Shown in pieces: positions 8,209 through 17,247 of a stretch of DNA of 64,000 nucleotides. The notes under the pieces were generated by a model, which had not been told where the DNA came from, ran no database searches, and was given only the letters and a program-made list of their open reading frames with translations. Within the stretch, counting starts at the first letter, position 1, and every line of letters begins with the position of its first letter. A program made the position numbers and the translations under genes. The stretch lies in contig SVFN01000005.1 in NCBI GenBank assembly GCA_015056815.1, forward strand, positions 62,001-126,000. The letters are read 5' to 3'. This DNA comes from Lachnospiraceae bacterium (GTDB lineage Bacteria > Bacillota > Clostridia > Lachnospirales > Lachnospiraceae).

Positions 8209-9297
8209 ATGGATAAGACGCTCGGAATTGTAAGTACCCCTTACCATTTGATCGTATTTTTGTTTTTAAAGGAAAGTATTTTGAAGGATCACCAGGTAGA
8301 TCTGGTGGTGACGGATAAGACACCGTTTATGGCTCAGGCTTATCATAACGGAGATTTTGACGGATTTTTTCATAAGGTTCTTTTTGCAGATGCCAAAAAG
8401 ATCCGGAATCCTTATAAGTCAGCGGTCGTAACGCTTTTTGAGAGCATAGTCTATAATCCGACTACCAATGCTTTTCTGGATCAGAAGCTGGAGACTTACG
8501 ATCATGTTTATTTTGCTTCTCCCGGAATGCCGGATGAGATCGTGAAGGAAATCGCAAAGACCTTGATCTTAAAAAATCATACTGTCACATTTCATCGTTT
8601 CGAGGACGGTTTCGCCAGTTACACCAAGCCGCCGCTTCATATCGTAAATACCGAAAGAGGGCAGAAGCTATATGGCTCTCTTTTACATTATTCCGTTTGT
8701 GCGCACGAAAAAGAACTGTATCTGTTTGAGCCGTATCTTGCCGAACAGAATGTGGCCGGTACAGATTTTACGCTTATGCGGATCGATCGCGATGAAAAGC
8801 TGGTGCAGTCTGTCATCAGTCTGATGAAGCAAATGCTTCATTTCGAACCGGCTTCCATGGAAGGGGATCTGCTGTTTTTGGGACAGGGGACCGCAAACGG
8901 TGCCGGAAATGTGCAGACTTACCGGAAGCTGATCTCTCAGATCGGTGAAAAAGCGGGATATGACCGCTTTATGATAAAGCCGCACCCGCGTGGCGTAAAC
9001 GACGACTTTGGCGATACTTTCCGTGTCTATCGCGATAATTGTCCGTTTGAGCTCGCTCTGGCGGGTGGCGGTTTTGAAGATAAAACCCTGATCTCCTACT
9101 ATTCCACTGCCTGTGCCACCGGAAGCATCCTTTTTGGCTCGAAAGCAAAGGTGGTCTTTCTGTATCCGATGGCAGAAGATTCTTTTAATGAAAAATGTGA
9201 TTACGAGGATTACTTCCGTAAACTGACCGAACTTTATGACACGATTCACATCGCCCATAACCGGGAAGAATTGTGGAAGCTGTTAGGTATTGACTGA
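8209..9297 (+). CDS. GT52 / sialyltransferase-like glycosyltransferase
   Basis: This 362-residue protein begins LGIVSTPYHLIVFLFL, the typical first strand of GT52 and polysialyltransferase-like enzymes ('TPYH'). It carries FHRFEDGFASY near residue 127 and the CMP-sugar-site-like KPHPRG near 261, then a late YYSTACATGSILFG segment around 298, in the order seen in GT-B sialyltransferases of families 38/52/80. Chemistry is thus probably transfer of sialic acid or another nonulosonic acid, or of a simpler sugar as in some GT52 enzymes. No CMP-sialic-acid genes are visible in the window. It is cotranscribed with the Wzx-like flippase and ends against the convergent zinc-ribbon gene with no gap. 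Confidence 0.75.
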   Translation: MDKTLGIVSTPYHLIVFLFLKESILKDHQVDLVVTDKTPFMAQAYHNGDFDGFFHKVLFADAKKIRNPYKSAVVTLFESIVYNPTTNAFLDQKLETYDHVYFASPGMPDEIVKEIAKTLILKNHTVTFHRFEDGFASYTKPPLHIVNTERGQKLYGSLLHYSVCAHEKELYLFEPYLAEQNVAGTDFTLMRIDRDEKLVQSVISLMKQMLHFEPASMEGDLLFLGQGTANGAGNVQTYRKLISQIGEKAGYDRFMIKPHPRGVNDDFGDTFRVYRDNCPFELALAGGGFEDKTLISYYSTACATGSILFGSKAKVVFLYPMAEDSFNEKCDYEDYFRKLTELYDTIHIAHNREELWKLLGID

Positions 9298-10092
9298 TCA
9301 CCAGTCTGAGCCCCAGTCTGTACTGCCACTGTCCCAGGAATCGCTGGAGCTCCAGCTGCTGTCGCTGTCCCAGCTGCTGTCATCATCCTCGGCATACCAG
9401 CTTGTATCCTCAAAGCTCTTGCCGGAATGATCATCGATCCGGTATTCACTCTCCGTATCCGAGTTGATCTTCTCGTCCAGTTCCGAATAGTTGTCGGCCC
9501 TAAGCCAGTCATCTGTCGTATCATCATAGTAATACCAGCTTGAATTCTGATAATAATAATCATGGTTATTGTAACGATAATATCCTCTTGATGGGGTATT
9601 ATCCAGAAAAGCCATGACAATCAGGATAAGAAACGACGCCACGACGACGCCGACGGTCCAGAATGTTTCCTTCTTTTTGCTTGTACTCTTAGTTACCCGT
9701 CTTTTCCCCGTTGATCCGGCATTTCTGTTTTTCTGATCCGCGATCTCCGCCTTGAGTCTCTGATAAAGCTCATTGACCGCATACGCTTCGTCCGATCCCT
9801 GATAGCGTACCGCCCTTGACCCGTCAGACTTATTTTTATATACGACAAAATCGCCCTTCTCATCCTGATAGATACCAAAGGCCTTTGGCTTTTTGTAATC
9901 CTTACCGATGAAAAAGCGGGTTACATTCTCAGGCGGCAGATTATGATCTTCATACCACTGTTTCAATTCCCCGATCGTCTTTGGCTGTCCGGATGCTGTA
10001 CGATTGACGCCGGAAAGCGTGGCACCGCAATTGGGACAGTTTTTTTCGTTTTCGTCCACCATCGTTCCGCAATAGTCACATTTGATCTTCAT
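9298..10092 (-). CDS. Zinc-ribbon membrane protein with Ser/Asp/Trp-rich tail
   Basis: The 264-residue protein opens with a zinc ribbon, two CxxC knuckles in KCDYCGTMVDENEKNCPNCG. A soluble domain at about 35-125 (WYEDHNLPPENVTRFFIG onward, a GKD-K-P motif) is followed by a basic linker and one membrane helix at about 145-165. The C-terminal ~95 residues are first Tyr-rich, then a low-complexity tail of Ser, Asp and Trp ending in TDWGSDW. The tail is presumably outside the cell. No function is known to me. Its stop codon directly abuts that of the GT52-like gene on the other strand. The start has a clear GAAAGGAA site. Confidence 0.75.
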   Translation of the reverse strand: MKIKCDYCGTMVDENEKNCPNCGATLSGVNRTASGQPKTIGELKQWYEDHNLPPENVTRFFIGKDYKKPKAFGIYQDEKGDFVVYKNKSDGSRAVRYQGSDEAYAVNELYQRLKAEIADQKNRNAGSTGKRRVTKSTSKKKETFWTVGVVVASFLILIVMAFLDNTPSRGYYRYNNHDYYYQNSSWYYYDDTTDDWLRADNYSELDEKINSDTESEYRIDDHSGKSFEDTSWYAEDDDSSWDSDSSWSSSDSWDSGSTDWGSDW

Positions 10093-10178
10093 AATAGATT
10101 CCTTTCTTCAATACCATCTTTTTTATTTGAGACTGTTGAACCTCTTTTCTTGTGTGAGTCTTTAGTCTGAATCGCAAT

Positions 10179-12347
10179 CTATTCTTTCACAAGCACTGCA
10201 TCCGGTGCATCGGGATTGACATCGCTGACATAGATGCAGCGATAAGCGGTTCCCTGATACGTCAGGCATTCTCCCTCGTTAAGCCTTCCATGCTCCACAT
10301 ATAAAATGCATTCCGGAAGAAGCGATGAGTCCGTTTTTCGTCCTGTTTTCCCGGAAGGTGCTAAATCGGGCAATGTCTCTCCCAACTCCTCCCCGTTCCG
10401 GCGGTCTTCATCCAGGATCACATGATATAAACGCACATCCCTGTCAGTCTCCCGATACATCAGCCACAAAGGATAATCATAGCCGTCTCCCGAAATGGAA
10501 AGCCCGATCTTCTTAAATCCAAGCTCCTCTGTTTTGGCAATGAGCTGCTTATAAGCTGTATAGCGGTCGTTAAAGCGGAAATACCGCTTCTGTCTGTCCT
10601 TGCAGCCAGCCTGTGCATTTTCGATCGCAGGCTGAAGATTATAGATGACAGGCCGGATACAAAACAGTGCAGCCAAAGCGATCAGGATCATACAGCCGCT
10701 CCCGCTTTTCCAGTCTTTCCTTCTTCCTGCAAAGACTGCGCCTGCGGCATTCGCAATGGTGATGACCATCATGGCAAGCGCCGGATACATCAGTCTGCTC
10801 CCCCATGGCTGCCACCGAAGCAGCGCCATGATAAAGCCCAAAGACAACCAGGACGAAACGATAAATCCGATGCTTAGATGCTCATACCAGGGTTCTGTCG
10901 TTTTGCGTTCTGCCGCATCCTGTCTGCCGTCAGTCGTACTATCGGAATGCTCTGCCTTTCTTCTCTTTCCCCCAAGCGCTGCCAGCACAGCCACTATCAT
11001 CACCACACCCGCGAGCAGTGCCAGATACGCCACCACCGCACTGGGCGTCTTATCATGGCTGTACATATCCTCTCCCATATTCATATGATGCAGAAAATCA
11101 AATCCATGATATGAGATCGCCTCATTGTTAAAATCCACCTGCAGGATCGTCCCGACGCCGATGGCAAACCGATAGATCACACCGTTTAGCGGCCGCAGCA
11201 GATGCTGGGTAATGAGCAGGGAAAAATTTTTCAGGATATTCACCACAATATATTTTACATTTTTAGTCGCCACCATGATGTTGGAGCTGGTCGTATCCGC
11301 CATCAGATGTCCGCAGGATAAACAGGTACGGATCAGCGTCTCACTGATCAGTGCCACCAGAGTCACTCCTGCCAGCGCGGCACTCTCAAGCAGCTTGATA
11401 AAACGGTCCTTTCGTTTCAGGCAGACGAGCACAAGCCATGGCATGAAAAACAGCATGGAGGCGCAGACACTTGTCTTGGTCAGAAAGGCAAACGCCACGC
11501 TCGCTCCCACGCAGAGCAGTTTCTTTCTCTGCTCTTTGTCAAACGTGATCTGAGAAAGCTTTACAAAATCCACCAGATAATACAGAAAGACCGCAAACCA
11601 CATAGCGCCCAACAGATCGTTCTGTGTCGTGATGCTCTGGGATACCGTAAGAGGCATGGTGTAAAACAAAAAAGCCGCAAGCATGGAAAACTTCGGATCT
11701 GTCCCAAGCTTTGCCGCTGTCTTATACAGGATCACACCGGTAAAGATCATGGAAGTATATTGCAGGAAATTTAAAAAAAGATCATTGCCTGCAAGCAGCC
11801 ACATATGCAACATCTCATACTCCGAAAGCACCGGGGAGTAGATCTGGCGATCAATGTTCGTCACATAATGATTCACGCTTCCATTGTCGATCCAGTGTGC
11901 GATCCGGCCAAGGTGATAGGTCATGGAATCGTAGTTATAAGGTACGGTAAACACCGCTCCGAATAACAGAACCAGAAGCAGTATCCCGATCATGGCAAGC
12001 ATCAGCTTCCCACAGACCCCGGTCTCATTTAAGAACCGCCTTGCGTCATGGATCCACCCTTTTATTACTGCTGTTTTCTGTTTTTCATTCTCTCCGTCTA
12101 AGGCTCTTCTTTTCTCGCACTTTGCATTCCGAAGCAGTAAAAACAGGACAACCACCAGGATTGCCAGCCAACTGAAAAATACCGTCCATGTATTTAAAAG
12201 CCCCGGTATACTCCAAAGATTCGTGATAACGAGAAGACAGGTATGATACACAAGCTGTGTCATCACCAGTCCTTCGATCACATCTTTTTCTTTCTTTGCC
12301 GCCAGATACCAGATTGCTGAAAAAACGGCAGGTAAAATGATCATCAT
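10179..12347 (-). CDS. GT-C-like multi-pass membrane glycosyltransferase
   Basis: A 722-residue membrane protein with about 12 helices and a soluble C-terminal domain after residue ~570. The first extracytoplasmic loop reads YNYDSMTYHLGRIAHW, matching the acidic 'D-x-Y-Y/H' signature of GT-C enzymes of the PMT/ArnT (GT39/GT83) type, which use polyprenyl-phosphate sugars. The later ITTQNDLLGAMWF stretch is also usual in these proteins. With GtrB-like GT2 enzymes nearby, a lipid-linked donor is plausible. The ATG start has only a weak GAAGAAG site upstream. The acceptor could be a cell wall polymer or a surface protein; nothing here decides. Confidence 0.75.
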   Translation of the reverse strand: MMIILPAVFSAIWYLAAKKEKDVIEGLVMTQLVYHTCLLVITNLWSIPGLLNTWTVFFSWLAILVVVLFLLLRNAKCEKRRALDGENEKQKTAVIKGWIHDARRFLNETGVCGKLMLAMIGILLLVLLFGAVFTVPYNYDSMTYHLGRIAHWIDNGSVNHYVTNIDRQIYSPVLSEYEMLHMWLLAGNDLFLNFLQYTSMIFTGVILYKTAAKLGTDPKFSMLAAFLFYTMPLTVSQSITTQNDLLGAMWFAVFLYYLVDFVKLSQITFDKEQRKKLLCVGASVAFAFLTKTSVCASMLFFMPWLVLVCLKRKDRFIKLLESAALAGVTLVALISETLIRTCLSCGHLMADTTSSNIMVATKNVKYIVVNILKNFSLLITQHLLRPLNGVIYRFAIGVGTILQVDFNNEAISYHGFDFLHHMNMGEDMYSHDKTPSAVVAYLALLAGVVMIVAVLAALGGKRRKAEHSDSTTDGRQDAAERKTTEPWYEHLSIGFIVSSWLSLGFIMALLRWQPWGSRLMYPALAMMVITIANAAGAVFAGRRKDWKSGSGCMILIALAALFCIRPVIYNLQPAIENAQAGCKDRQKRYFRFNDRYTAYKQLIAKTEELGFKKIGLSISGDGYDYPLWLMYRETDRDVRLYHVILDEDRRNGEELGETLPDLAPSGKTGRKTDSSLLPECILYVEHGRLNEGECLTYQGTAYRCIYVSDVNPDAPDAVLVKE

Positions 12348-12519
12348 TTACTTCTTCGCCCTTTCTGTTTTCGCCACTATCGTGCCGATACCTTAAGAGA
12401 TTATAGCATTGAAGGTTTCCACTTCGCAAGGGCGAAAAAACATTTATCATACCTTCGTATCCATTCCATACAGAATACTGATCGATTTATTTTTGTATGC
12501 TTTTGCATAGACTACTCCC

Positions 12520-12548
12520 TTGCAGATACTCTTTTTTTTCTATATACT
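12520..12548 (+). promoter_or_regulatory. Sigma-A promoter
   Basis: TTGCAG, a 17-base spacer containing a run of eight T, then TATACT. The predicted start lies about 45 bases before the ATG of the rightward membrane protein gene. Confidence 0.7.
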
Positions 12549-12601
12549 AATATTTGTCGCAAGAAGGCAACAGAAACAGTACAGTTAAAGGAATTAAAAT
12601 T

Positions 12602-14290
12602 ATGTCAACCAATTCGTTTTTTATGCGTCATAAACACCATCTTATTTTATTTGTGATCACCCTTTTCTACTGGGGACTGACCCTGTTTACGGATACAAAG
12701 ATCTTCACGCACGATCCTCTGGACATGAACTGTCTGCCAAAGGACGAGTCCATGGTCACACTGATGCATCTTCTGACCAAGGTGATCCTGTTTTTTGTCA
12801 TCTTCGGACTTCTGGAATTCTTATGGTATGCCAAAGATCATAAAGCCCTGCTCTTTTCTTTTCTGGGCTTTAGCGCACTTTATCTTGTGGGACTGCTTGT
12901 CACCTATCCCGGCTATTTTATGAGTGATGATCCCATCATCTTTGCCTATGCATCCCGCTATTATCCGGTGTACTGGCACAATTATCTGACAAGCCTGTTT
13001 TATATGGTGGGCATGAGCCTGATCCCGGCTTCCTCCGGTCCTGTGATCCTCAGCGATCTCTGTTATGGACTGGTGTATGCCTACATTTACGAAAATACGA
13101 GAAAGCTCTATCCATCAAAATGGACACATTCCGTTCTTTTTCTCGGTGTGCTTCCCTTTACGCTGCTTGGCAGCCTCCTGTGCTTCCGCCCGGCATTGTA
13201 TGCACCGTTTTTTCTGTTCCTGATCGCTTATCTGTTTTTTGAATGGAAGAAAAAAGCCCCTCTTACGCTCCGTAAACTTTGCGGGATTGCCTTTATGAGC
13301 GCTCTCCTCTCCATCTGGAGAAGCGAAGGGATTGTATTGATGGTATTCATCTATTTTATTCTCGGATTCGTCTACCTCGTACCCCGTCCCGTTCTTACGG
13401 ACTCCGACGAGGAGCCATCGTCCGGCAGTAAAAGACGATCCGGCTGTGTTTCTGCTTTCTTCTGCGAAAGAAACCTGATCGTCTTTACGGTATTTCTTCT
13501 CGCTTTTTTCTGTCTCATCAAGCTCCCGCAGAGCCACGGTGAGAAAAAATATTACGGAAATGATTATCTTATCATCTCCACTACACGGCCCCTGTCGGTC
13601 ATCGTACACCGCGACCAGACCTACGAGGGAGCCGATGAAGATCTTGCCAACATAAGCGCCGTAACGGAATACGGCTATCTGCACAACGACTCGCTCTCCT
13701 GCAGTGCCTACAACCGCTACAACAGCGACCACAATGAGGGCAAATACACCGAGACCGGAGCAGACGCCGCCACACAGAAAGCATATCTAAAAAGTGCCTT
13801 CCGGCTGATCGCCCACAATCTCGATCTGTATCTGGGCGAGCGCCTGCAGCTCTTTTTAGTGACAAACGGGATTTATGATTATGATAAGAATATGGTTTTG
13901 AATCTGAAGCCGGTGGTAACGACGGATTTCCACCTTTATGAACATGACCGCTCTTACGGCTTTGAACTGATCGAGGGTAACAAACGACTTCCCCTTTCCA
14001 CAAACAACACTTACGCGATGGCACTGTATTCCTACGGCGGAGAGGCTTACATTCCCATGCTGCTGTTATTATTGATTCTGACACTGTTTACCCTGGTACG
14101 TAAACAGTATATGGTGTTTTTCACCTGTCTGATGATGCTTGCGAGAGAGGGCGTCATTTTCCTGACGGCTCCCGCTTCTTTCATCCAGTACAGCTATCCG
14201 GTCATGTTTGCGACCGCGTTTCTGGTCTTTATGACAGTCTTTGAGACCACTGCTGCCAGAGCCACCGTAAAGCCTGACAGCGCCGAATAA
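12602..14290 (+). CDS. Large polytopic membrane protein, DUF6020/GT-C-like
   Basis: The track starts at a TTG; I choose the ATG (MSTNSFFMRH), which has AAAGGAA at proper spacing and gives 562 residues. About 12 membrane segments are visible. The motif TYPGYFMSDDPIIFAYA near residue 100 sits after the second or third helix, like the acidic motif after the first loop in GT-C proteins and in DUF6020 proteins. A soluble segment at about 300-410 contains several Asn and Tyr residues. It is transcribed alone from the promoter at 12520 and ends in a strong terminator. A glycosyltransferase role is inferred only from topology and motif placement. Confidence 0.65.
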   Translation: MSTNSFFMRHKHHLILFVITLFYWGLTLFTDTKIFTHDPLDMNCLPKDESMVTLMHLLTKVILFFVIFGLLEFLWYAKDHKALLFSFLGFSALYLVGLLVTYPGYFMSDDPIIFAYASRYYPVYWHNYLTSLFYMVGMSLIPASSGPVILSDLCYGLVYAYIYENTRKLYPSKWTHSVLFLGVLPFTLLGSLLCFRPALYAPFFLFLIAYLFFEWKKKAPLTLRKLCGIAFMSALLSIWRSEGIVLMVFIYFILGFVYLVPRPVLTDSDEEPSSGSKRRSGCVSAFFCERNLIVFTVFLLAFFCLIKLPQSHGEKKYYGNDYLIISTTRPLSVIVHRDQTYEGADEDLANISAVTEYGYLHNDSLSCSAYNRYNSDHNEGKYTETGADAATQKAYLKSAFRLIAHNLDLYLGERLQLFLVTNGIYDYDKNMVLNLKPVVTTDFHLYEHDRSYGFELIEGNKRLPLSTNNTYAMALYSYGGEAYIPMLLLLLILTLFTLVRKQYMVFFTCLMMLAREGVIFLTAPASFIQYSYPVMFATAFLVFMTVFETTAARATVKPDSAE

Positions 14291-14295
14291 AAAAC

Positions 14296-14330
14296 AAGGC
14301 AGAGTACCCTGCAACAGAGTGCTCTGCCTT
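14296..14330. terminator. Bidirectional rho-independent terminator
   Basis: AAGGCAGAGTAC pairs with GTGCTCTGCCTT (12 bp, one G-T pair), flanked by A-rich and T-rich sequence. It separates the convergent membrane protein and lipoprotein genes. Confidence 0.85.
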
Positions 14331-14339
14331 ATCTTATTC

Positions 14340-15392
14340 TTAACCTAATTTCTTCCACTGAGGTTCTTTTTCATTCGAAACGATATCCTCTACGCCAAGC
14401 TGTTTTTCATAAGCTTCTCTTGCCTCATCCGCAGTCGCTTTTCCGTCAAACTTAAAATTGTGCTTTGCGGCGATCCCGTCGATATAATCCACCATCTCCT
14501 GCGTGATCGAATCCCCAAGATAATAGTAATAGCTCTTGCCGTCAATGTCTTCTTTGTAATAAACGATCTCCGTCGCGTCCGCATTACCCTCTCCGGCTTC
14601 TTTCATCGTCTCATTCAAAGCCTCGTTCGGTCCGTTCTCATCCCAAAATTCAAATCCGTAATACTCCTCGTCAACCGAAGATACCTTATGATACGTTAAG
14701 GAAGCATCCGGCGCATAGATCTCATAGACATGGGAACCGGCACCGTTTGAACCGTCATCGTGAATAATACCGTTCTCATTTACCGAAATATAACGTCTTG
14801 ACCACGAATCTCCCGCAAATATGATCTTAAGCTCACCGGCATCCTCCGAAAGGATCAGCAGCTCTGTGACATTCTCCACATCCGCTTCATAGTAAAGCTG
14901 CAATGCATACAGCTTCTTATCTTTAAAAGAAAGGGGTGCATAGGAAATCTCAGGATTCTTCCCGGCCAGAAGTTCATTATCCTTTTCCAGAAGTTCCTTA
15001 ATGTCCTGAACCGTAAAAGCAGCTCCTCCGTCAAAGGTCAGGGTTGTCATAACAGTCGCTAGGTAACAATCGTCTGCCACTCCGGCAGCGCCTTTCCCCA
15101 TTACGAAATCCGCAAACAAATCTCTGGCTGACATATTGTCGCTCTCCGTCTCCTGATCTGCTTCTGCTTCCGCCTGCTCCCCACTGTCCGCTGTACTGTC
15201 TGTCACTTCCGGCTGTTCCGTTTCTTCTGTTACCTCAGCTGCTTCGTCCTCAGCCTCCGGTGCAGCACTCTCTGTTGTCTCAACCGCTGTCTCTGCCTGA
15301 TTCTCTGCCACAGGTGCCTCTTTGCCTGCACATCCGCTGCAGAGAACCATCGCACCTAATAAAAACAATAATTTCTTTGCCTCTCTTTTCAT
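14340..15392 (-). CDS. Lipoprotein with acidic linker, function unknown
   Basis: This 350-residue protein has a signal peptide with lipobox LCSGC (Cys21), so it should be lipid-anchored on the outer face of the membrane. A ~70-residue Glu/Thr/Ala-rich spacer (about 25-95) leads to a folded domain starting near MSARDLFADFVMGKG. That domain has Tyr-rich strands and no catalytic motif I recognise. The ribosome site is AAGGAGG. It is the last gene of the leftward group after the orphan solute-binding protein and hybrid kinase, and the terminator at 14296 ends it. A role in the same sensing pathway is only a guess from position. Confidence 0.75.
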   Translation of the reverse strand: MKREAKKLLFLLGAMVLCSGCAGKEAPVAENQAETAVETTESAAPEAEDEAAEVTEETEQPEVTDSTADSGEQAEAEADQETESDNMSARDLFADFVMGKGAAGVADDCYLATVMTTLTFDGGAAFTVQDIKELLEKDNELLAGKNPEISYAPLSFKDKKLYALQLYYEADVENVTELLILSEDAGELKIIFAGDSWSRRYISVNENGIIHDDGSNGAGSHVYEIYAPDASLTYHKVSSVDEEYYGFEFWDENGPNEALNETMKEAGEGNADATEIVYYKEDIDGKSYYYYLGDSITQEMVDYIDGIAAKHNFKFDGKATADEAREAYEKQLGVEDIVSNEKEPQWKKLG

Positions 15393-15518
15393 ACATTCCT
15401 CCTTATGGTTCCTGTCTTCTCAAACATACCCATAGTAACGCAGGATCATGGAAAAAGCAAGCTGATAACTCAACGCTATTCACTCTTTTTTATCCCTCTG
15501 TTCTGTTTAACCGGTCAG

Positions 15519-17174
15519 TTAATTTGACTGCAAAGCCTTCAGATAGCGTTCATACTGTGCCTGTCTGACCGCAATCACATCATCCAGCCCCGCTTCCTTA
15601 AGTCCTGTCAGATACCCCTCATAATCTTTCTCAATATCCATCGTACCCGTTATAAATCCTTTCGCACTGTCGGCCGCCTTCGTCTGAATATCCGGCAGGT
15701 AAAGGTTTACCGTATCACTCTCTTTACTCGTCGAGTAGATCTCCGGCCACGGATCCCTGATATAGGCACGCAACTGTCTGTTAATCTTTGCATGCCAGTC
15801 GGCAACCAGGATATCTGTTGCCTCCACGGACTGAAACGCCGGGAAAACAAACGAAGGATTGATGCCGAACTGCTGCAGCCAGTCATTATCATTTCCCTGT
15901 TCGGTATACTCTCTGCTTCCATCCGCATTTTCGATATAGCTTTCTCCTTTGATCCCCCACTGATAATAGTCCTGGCAATGTCCGGACATGGAATAATCCA
16001 GAAACTTCACAGCCAGTTCGATCTGCTGGGATTTCGTGCTGACGCCAAACCGGCCCGCAAGGGAATTCCGTCCCACATAGAATCCTTCGCTCTCTCCTTT
16101 AAGCGGTGCAACCCCTACAAATGCGGTTGCCTCTGTCCCGTCATAATAAGGCAGGACATTGGAGTACATCATGGACATTGCCCAGCTAAAGTCAAAGGCA
16201 ACGCCTGTCAGATCTTTGGAAATACGGTCGATCACCCCGTCTCTGTCCAGCGATGCATAGTCTTTTTCCAAAAGTCCCTCACGGTAGAGTCCGTTTAAAA
16301 ATTCCAGGTACTTTTTATAATTTTCCCCATCCGCATAAGCATATGTCACCTTACCGTCTTTGTCTGCCTGGAAGCCGCTTACCAGATCCAGCCCGAAAGC
16401 AGGGCCGAACATATACGGTAAAAACTCCTCCATGACACTCATCGGGATCTCGTCGTCCGTATCGCCGTTGCCGTTCATATCATTTTCCTTAAAACAGCGC
16501 AGCATCTGAACAAATTCATCCAGCGTCTGCGGCGCCTTTATCCCTGCCTTATCCAGCCAGACCTGATTATACATCAGACAGGGCTGATAATCGTCTGCGA
16601 CATTGATGCCTGCAACATAATAGATATGACCGTCTTCCGCCGTCAGCTCCGCCTTCTCCACCGGGTTCTCGGAAAGCCATCTGGTGAAATTGGGCATGTA
16701 GTCAAAAAACTCGTCAAGCGGTACAAAAAGTCCCGACTTGATATAGTCCTGATTCGGATCGGAATCCGGTATCTTGATGATATCCGCATCCGTATCCCCG
16801 GAACTGATCACCTTAGAAGCCTCTGCCTCATAGTCGTCATAATCGATCAGATCCCAGTCCGGCTCTACTCCTGCTTCCTCGAATACCTTCAGCACGATCG
16901 GTGCCTTTGTGATATCCACATTGGTATAGTTGGAAGTCTGGGCCAGGATTCGGATTGAACCTCCATCCTTTGTAACAGGCGCTTCTCCGGTATAAACATA
17001 TCCACCCGAATCCTCTACCGTTTTGGCATGCTCAATGGCACTGTCTACCAGCTCCGTATTGGCAAGTCCCGTATTCTGCTCTGTCTCTGTCTTCTGCTCC
17101 GCCTGACCGCAGCCGGCAGTTAATCCGCCTATTAACGCAGCGGAAAGTATGACTGATATCCATTTCTTTACCAT
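15519..17174 (-). CDS. Extracellular solute-binding lipoprotein (ABC type, orphan)
   Basis: A 551-residue solute-binding protein of the large sugar-binding (family 1, LplA-like) kind. The signal peptide ends in GLTAGC with the lipidated Cys22. The two-lobe body has the usual markers: MYNQVWLDKAGIKAPQTLDEF near residue 200, and a calcium-loop-like MNGNGDTDDEIPMSV near 230. No permease or ATPase gene is adjacent; instead, 73 bases upstream lies a hybrid histidine kinase in the same direction. This suggests it serves as the ligand receptor of the kinase, or shares permeases encoded elsewhere. The ligand is likely an oligosaccharide from family membership, not from any residue I can read. Confidence 0.88.
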   Translation of the reverse strand: MVKKWISVILSAALIGGLTAGCGQAEQKTETEQNTGLANTELVDSAIEHAKTVEDSGGYVYTGEAPVTKDGGSIRILAQTSNYTNVDITKAPIVLKVFEEAGVEPDWDLIDYDDYEAEASKVISSGDTDADIIKIPDSDPNQDYIKSGLFVPLDEFFDYMPNFTRWLSENPVEKAELTAEDGHIYYVAGINVADDYQPCLMYNQVWLDKAGIKAPQTLDEFVQMLRCFKENDMNGNGDTDDEIPMSVMEEFLPYMFGPAFGLDLVSGFQADKDGKVTYAYADGENYKKYLEFLNGLYREGLLEKDYASLDRDGVIDRISKDLTGVAFDFSWAMSMMYSNVLPYYDGTEATAFVGVAPLKGESEGFYVGRNSLAGRFGVSTKSQQIELAVKFLDYSMSGHCQDYYQWGIKGESYIENADGSREYTEQGNDNDWLQQFGINPSFVFPAFQSVEATDILVADWHAKINRQLRAYIRDPWPEIYSTSKESDTVNLYLPDIQTKAADSAKGFITGTMDIEKDYEGYLTGLKEAGLDDVIAVRQAQYERYLKALQSN

Positions 17175-17247
17175 GCTGTTCTCCCTTCTTCCGTAAGCGT
17201 TTGTGGATGTTAAAAAAACTGTCGGTATTCAGGTAATGTATTCTACC

